From contig NC_088779.1 in the NCBI RefSeq assembly GCF_954871325.1, forward strand, positions 25,592,869 through 25,656,868: a DNA stretch of 64,000 bases. The letters run 5' to 3'. Of the stretch, positions 58,707-64,000 are shown one piece after another. Position numbers and translations under genes: made by a program. How positions within the stretch are numbered: position 1 is the stretch's first letter; each line of letters begins with the position of its first letter. The DNA is from Gordionus sp. m RMFG-2023 (taxonomy: Eukaryota > Nematomorpha > Gordioida > Chordodea > Parachordodidae). The notes under the pieces were generated by a model. It was not told the origin of the DNA. It did no database searches and worked only from the letters and a program-made list of their open reading frames with translations.

Positions 58707-59028
58707 TGTTGCATGTGCTCTATTGTACGCTATTATTTTATTACTTATATTTAAAATGTCAGTTATATTTAAATAATTATATTTAAATGTTTAGTTACAT
58801 ATCTTAAGGCAACAGAATATATATAAAAATATATATATATTTTTATTTTAAATTACTTTTTTTTTTTGCTTGTATGATAATAACTTGTAATTCTTTCTTT
58901 TTAAATTATATAAATAAAAGATATATTTAATTATTCTAAATTGAACTTTTCCACCATTGCTCAATAATATATTCAAAATTATTCTAAATCAAAATTATTC
59001 TAAATTGAACTTTTCTCCCAATTCAATA
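58707..59028 (+). repeat. Left LTR of the Gypsy element
   Basis: This 322 bp repeat contains CTATTGTACGCTATTATTTT, a (TA)n stretch and the internal duplicate ATTATTCTAAATTGAACTTTT. It is nearly identical to 63227-63548. Confidence 0.93.
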
Positions 59029-59578
59029 TGGTGGAGGATAGGAATGATGTAAAGATCAAAGTATTGTTAAAGACGTTGGATCTGAAATTTCTTGCGGAGA
59101 ACTTTATAGATGAAGCTACAAAAAATATAAATTATTCGAAACATTGGATAAAGATATGGCTGTGAGTATCATGGATAACATTGATAATTTATCATATCAA
59201 CAAATGAAAGATTTAGTACAAAAGAAAGTCGAAAAGAACAAGATCACGCGTATTTTGGAGTTGTTCAATACAAAACCGGACAGACTTGAATCTTCCAGAG
59301 AGTATTTCGATAGACTGAAAGGGTATGGCTCGGGGCTCAATCCTGAATTTTTGTCGGTGCAATTTATTTTGAATTGTTGTAATGAAAAGCTAAAAACTAG
59401 GTTGATAAAAGAAAATACTACATAGATTAATATTATAAAGGATATTGTTGTCAAATTTCAATCGTTGGAAATTAATAATAATAAAACATATTTAGCGAAA
59501 GATTCTTGGAGAAGAGAGGATAGAACCGATTGGCAAGGCTATTCGTCTTGGAAAGAGAACAAGCAGACTTTCAAGGCT

Positions 59579-59680
59579 AACAATAACAATAACAACTACA
59601 ACAATAACAACAACTACAACAATAACAACAACTACAACAATAACAACAACTACAACAATAACAACAACAACAACAATTTC
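59579..59680 (+). repeat. Asn-codon microsatellite inside the gag fossil
   Basis: The 18 bp unit TACAACAATAACAACAAC repeats about four times, preceded and followed by AAC runs, encoding NNNNNY. It lies in the nucleocapsid-like part of the Gypsy element and matches the Asn-rich style of the other gag-like fossils in this window. Confidence 0.8.
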
Positions 59681-62600
59681 AAAAAACAAGAAATTATACA
59701 AACGCCATATAATTTGAGGCCAAGGAATAAGATAAATTTTATTAAAGATTTTATGATTAATATGCAACTTAATAATCTTAATTTTACTTTTTTGATAGAT
59801 ACGGGTTCTCCGGTGACATCCTTGCCCATTAAAGATTTTTAAAAATTGGAGAATTATGAAGAAATTGAGTTGGAAAATTGTTCTAAAAAATTATTCTCTT
59901 ATGAGAGTTCTCCTATCACAGTCGTTGGTCAGGTCTCGAATATTAAGGTTAAATATTTGAATACAATTAAATATTTAAATTTTTATCTATGGATGGGGAG
60001 GGACCACCTCTATGTGGTCAAGACTGGATTAAAGAATTTGACATAATCAAATTCAACGTTGATGTAAACACTATTATAAAGAATGAGATAGGAGATAGAG
60101 TGAATTTTTTAACTTTTGACAATCCTTTCAAAGATACTGAGAAATTTTATAAAAAAAATGATGTCATTCAATCGTTATTTACTAAAAAAGGGTATTTTGA
60201 AGAGAGTTGTGACATCAACAAACTAATTAAGAAATTTGACTGTGTTTTTAATGATAGAATTGGAAAAGTCAAGAATTTGGAAATAGACATTTTATTAAAA
60301 AATGACTTTAAGCCAAAATTTGTGAAGGCCAGGAGAGTGCCCTTCGAGTTAGAAGAAGAATTAGAAAACACTATAGAACAATGGCGACAGCAGGGAGTAA
60401 TTAAGCCTGTCAGATTTTCACAATGGGCCACTCCATTAGTGTTAGTTAAAAAAAAAGATAATACGTTGAGAGTTTGTGCTGACTTTAGAGTTACTGTAAA
60501 CCCACAATTAGAAAGGTTCGAATATCCGCTTCCAAGGATTAATGACATAATTGCTAAAGTAGGTAATGGAAAGTTTTTTTCAAAGATAGATTTCTCATCA
60601 GCGTATCTGCAGACTCCTGTATCTAAAGAAACTTCCAAATTTTTGACCGTCTCCACACACAAGGGTCTTTTTCAATTTAATAGACTGCCTTTTGGGCTTA
60701 CAGTATCAACTGCGTATTTCCAGAAGACTATGGACGAAATATTTTCTGATATTAAGGGGGTCATTTATTATTTAGATGATTTATTAATTTTTGGTATGGA
60801 TAAGTTAGACCATTTTTATAAATTTAAAAGAGTGTTTGAAAGAATGTTGGAGTTTGGGGTGATTGGAAATATAAAAAAAAGTGAATTTTGCAAAGAGAGT
60901 ATTAAGTATTTAGGTTATTTGATAAGTGACAAAGGTATACAGCCAATTAAAGAAAAGATTGATCCTATAAGTACCATGACTGAACCTAAGAGTAAGGAAG
61001 AATTGCATTCGTGGTTGGGTCTGATGAATTATTATTCAAGGTTCATAGAAGGTTTTTCTAAATTGGCATCTAATTTATATGAATTGCTTAAAAAGGGTAA
61101 AAAATTTTATTGGGGAATTTAGGAAAAAACTAGTTTTGATGATATTAGAGAAAGATTGTGCAATGCACCAATTCTTGCACATTATGACAGAAGTAAAAAC
61201 TTATTTATTTCTACTGATGCTTCTAATAAAGGTATGGGTGCTGTTTTATTTCATGTTGAAGAGGATGGTCTTGAAAGGCCTATTGAGTTTATGTCAAAAG
61301 CATGGACGGGTGCTGAGAAAAGATATTCGATTATTGAGAAAGAAAGATTGTCGGTTGTTGTGGCTGTTAAGAAATGGAGGGAATATGTAGTAGGGAGGAA
61401 TTTTAAAATTTTTACGGATCATAAACCTCTAGTTAATTTGTTTGGAACAGATCCGGTTAAACTTTACAATATGTCGCCAAGGCTACAGAAATGGGCTTTT
61501 TGTTTAGCCGAGTTTGATTTCGACATTAATTACAGGAGGGGTAAAGATCAATTTATTGCTGATGGTTTATCTAGGTTAATTATGGAAGCTGTTATTTGTT
61601 TTTTTAATATTAATAATGATTTAAGTGACCAGAGAATTTTGAATAATTTAGATATGATAAGAAGAGAGACTGTGGAAGATTTAGAACTTATCAAAGTTAA
61701 ACAATTTATTTTAATTGAAGTGGGAGATTTCACACAGATTAAAGTATATATGGAGCTAGGTAAGTTGTTGTTTATTAAAAATGATTGTATTTTTAAGGGA
61801 GAGCAGATTGTTATTCCCCAATCGCTAAGAAAAGAGATTCTAAATGTTCTTCATGAGGGACATATAGGTTTGTCTAGGATGATTGATATTATGGAAAGAT
61901 ATTTTTGGTGGCCCAGGGTTAAAAGAGACATCAAGGAAATGGTTTTTAGGTGTAATATGTGTATGGTAAGCTCCAAAATTACCAAAGGTTAGAAATAATC
62001 ATTGGGTAGATCCGAACAGACCCTGGTATCGTGTTTTTATTGATTTTTTTGGACCCATTAAGAATTATTATGGATTAGTAATAATTGATGGGTACTCTCG
62101 ATGGCTTGAGATTATCAAGGTTAAAAATATTACTACTAATACCACTATCATGGTATTAAATAATATTTTTTCTAGATTTGGTTACCCCGTAGAGTTGGTT
62201 TCTGATAATGGACCAGCTTTTAGGTCGTATGATTTTAAAAATTTTCTATTAAAAAAGGGTATAAACACATATATTTACTCCTGCATACCATCCGTCTTCA
62301 AATTATATGGCTGAAAGAGCGGTACGCTCAGCTAAGGATATGATTTATAAATTAGGTGGTTGGGATGATAGGTTATTGGAAGAGGTGTTATTGAATTATC
62401 GCAATACCACTCATTCGACAACCAAAAATTTACCTGCGTTTAGATTATTCGGCAGGGAACTAAGTTGGAAATGGAGCTTTTTGAAGGACAGTGACTGTGA
62501 TTTGCCACCTAAAATTAAAAGAATAAAGTTCAGAGAATTAACAATTGGCAATTCTGTTTTTGTCAAAATGGGCTACAATCAAGAATGGCGTGTGGGGATT

Positions 62601-62690
62601 GTCATTGGGAGAATTATTAACGTCATTTGGGAAATTCAGGTAGATGATAAGTTTCTCTTTGTTCATATTGATCACATTAGAAATTATTAA

Positions 62691-63226
62691 TAGGAATTAA
62701 TTGCATTATATCTTTACTTTTATATTGTTGGTTACAAATATTAACGCATCATACATATCTTTCCTAGTTGTGATAATTTTGATTAATAAGTTACATTGTT
62801 AATATTGAAAATAATTCCTCTTCCCAATCGTAATTGTTTATTATATCCCAAAAAAAAGGAAATAATGACATAAATTCCCCTTCCCAATTGTAATTTTTTG
62901 TTATATTCCAACCTTCCCAATTATAATTGTTTATTATATACCAAAAAAAAGGAAATAATGACAATAATTTCCCCTTCCTAATTGTAGTTCCTACTATCCC
63001 CATATATATATGATTTGTTATATAATTCCTTGTTAATCTTAATGTAAGTATAGGGTATTATTTTGATATCATTATTGTAACATTAAATTTTAACATTATT
63101 ACGCGTGTAACATTATAAGATTTACCTCCCGCATGTCAAGCGAGCGTTTATTCCCTATAAATTGTAGTTTCTTTCAGTTTTCATTTCAATATTCATTTTT
63201 TTATATTTTTTTTTGGAGGGAGTGCA
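62691..63226 (+). repeat. Non-coding 3' part of the Gypsy element with short tandem repeats
   Basis: Between 62810 and 63003, three to four diverged units of about 60 bp contain CCCCTTCCCAATTGTAATT, TATAT(C/A)CCAAAAAAAAGGAAA and TAATGACA. The stretch runs to the purine tract before the right LTR. No gene is seen. Confidence 0.6.
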
Positions 63227-63548
63227 TGTTGCATGTGCTCTATTGTACGCTATTATTTTATTACTTATATTAAAATGTCAGTTATATTTAAATAATTATA
63301 TTTAAATGTTTAATTATATATCTTAAGGCAACAATATATATATATAAATATATATATTTTTTTATTTTAAATTACTTATTTTTTTTTGTTTGTATGATAA
63401 TAACTTGTAATTCTTTCTTTTTAAATTATATAAATAAAAGATATATTTAATTATTCTAAATTGAACTTTTCCACCATTGCTCAATAATATATTCAAAATT
63501 ATTCTAAATCAAAATTATTCTAAATTAAACTTTTCTCCCAGTTCAATA
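63227..63548 (+). repeat. Right LTR of the Gypsy element
   Basis: It pairs with 58707-59028 at the same length, with about a dozen base or one-base length differences by eye, most in the (TA)n part. Confidence 0.93.
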
Positions 63549-63553
63549 CCATG

Positions 63554-63749
63554 TAAATAACTCAAAGCTTCAATATATTTGCTTAATTTCTTCTAAAGAT
63601 TTTTAGTGTTTTTGTTTTATCAATTTATCCTACATTATAAATTCTGATATGAGTTAACATCGTGAGTGTCATGGCTATGACTGTAAATTAACCAGCTTCT
63701 ATAATTTGTGTGGCTATGTAATTTAAGATTATTACTACAGCTGCTGAGT
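63554..63749. other. Spacer between the Gypsy element and the right-edge MITE
   Basis: It is short and AT-rich, with no recognisable content. Confidence 0.4.
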
Positions 63750-64000
63750 CAGCGTCTACATGACAGTATATTTACTGGATGCAAACCCCCCTCAAAAATA
63801 TATATCTACCCCCCTAAAAATACCAAAATGTTATCCATAGATAATTTAAAAATATAATGGAAAATTTTCTAGATTATTATAGCCTACCTCCCAAAATGCC
63901 TACCCCCTACCACCTAGCCCCTACCCCCTACCCCTTTATAGATATTAGGATGCAAACTGTTCCTACCCCCCCCCCCCCCCACCCACCCCCCCCGCTCATG
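63750..64000. mobile_element. Second copy of the hAT-type MITE, cut by the window edge
   Basis: It begins CAGCGTCTACATGACAG, as does the copy at 46446. It carries the same CTGGATGCAAACCCCC and TAGGATGCAAACTGTTCC motifs and ends at the edge in CCCGCTCATG, where the other copy has CTCTCGCTCATG before GTAGACGTTG... only a few bases of its right terminus are missing. A long C run (63967-63990, broken by A) replaces the shorter CCTACCCCT of the first copy. Total length would be near 260 bp, so the interior is shorter than in the first copy. Confidence 0.85.

Larger units (their letters stand above)
58707..63548 (+). mobile_element. Gypsy-type (Metaviridae) LTR retrotransposon, fossil with both LTRs, TSD CCATG
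   Basis: The element is 4842 bp. LTRs at 58707-59028 and 63227-63548, both 322 bp, start TGTTGCATGTGCTC and end TTCAATA. CCATG flanks both sides (58702-58706, 63549-63553). The primer site TGGTGGAGGATAGG follows the left LTR, and a TGGAGGGAGTGCA tract precedes the right. Parts in order: gag remnant with an Asn/Tyr-rich nucleocapsid tail (59.1-59.7 kb); protease with DTGS (about 59.8 kb); reverse transcriptase with YYLDD (60.3-61.1 kb); RNase H (61.15-61.55 kb); and integrase with its zinc finger, core and tail (61.8-62.7 kb). The order PR-RT-RH-IN marks it as Gypsy. The LTRs differ at roughly a dozen sites, so it is fairly young. It looks broken, with about five interruptions. No envelope gene is seen. 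Confidence 0.93.

Noticed and set aside
59492-59767. Minus-strand 91-codon frame with a Val/Ile run resembling a membrane segment
   Set aside because: It is the complement of the Asn-codon microsatellite in the gag fossil, which is a shadow.

Overview
The window is very AT-rich DNA from an invertebrate-like metazoan. It has spliced genes with GT-AG introns, two deeply conserved animal genes, and a heavy load of Gypsy-type LTR elements, R2-like and other LINEs, hAT transposons, MITEs and fold-back elements. The sequence alone does not fix the phylum. No CRISPR, operon, tRNA or rRNA was seen.

Left half, 1-32.3 kb: two host genes stand head to head. ATR, the PIKK checkpoint kinase of DNA damage and replication stress, lies on the minus strand. 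Eight exons can be placed, from a start codon at 14614 down to a splice donor at 1118. One exon is 6545 bp long. Reading phases agree at every junction and give 2722 codons, stopping in the kinase N-lobe; the catalytic loop and FATC lie beyond the left edge. AVL9, a DENN-related late secretory pathway protein, lies on the plus strand. Sixteen phase-consistent exons from 15065 to 32296 give 849 residues. About 450 bp separates the two start codons, so a shared divergent promoter is likely. The introns hold mobile DNA: a 1.2 kb hAT-like element, copies of a small MITE family with GTTGTTAAA ends, a 229 bp MITE, a 754 bp fold-back element and a second, larger inverted-repeat element.

Right half, 32.3-64 kb: no host gene was recognised; it is layered mobile DNA. 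In order: a miniature LTR element inserted in a MITE (TSD CTGGC); a decayed gene of a multicopy invertebrate family I cannot classify; a 288 bp tandem array; the 3' end of a hAT element; an LTR element inserted inside another LTR (TSD CTTTT); an integrase fossil; an R2/HERO-like LINE with a 492 bp hAT MITE inside it (TSD ATTGAACT); gag-like fossils; a second, very decayed LINE; a 311 bp tandem array whose units look like duplicated 5' exons of the hAT transposase that follows; a Gypsy element with both LTRs and TSD CCATG; and, at the right edge, a second copy of the hAT MITE.

I found no new molecular system. The most unusual things are the nested insertions, the exon-like tandem array next to the hAT gene, the fold-back element whose ends match the MITE family, the giant ATR exon, and the unclassified family at 35.4-36.2 kb.
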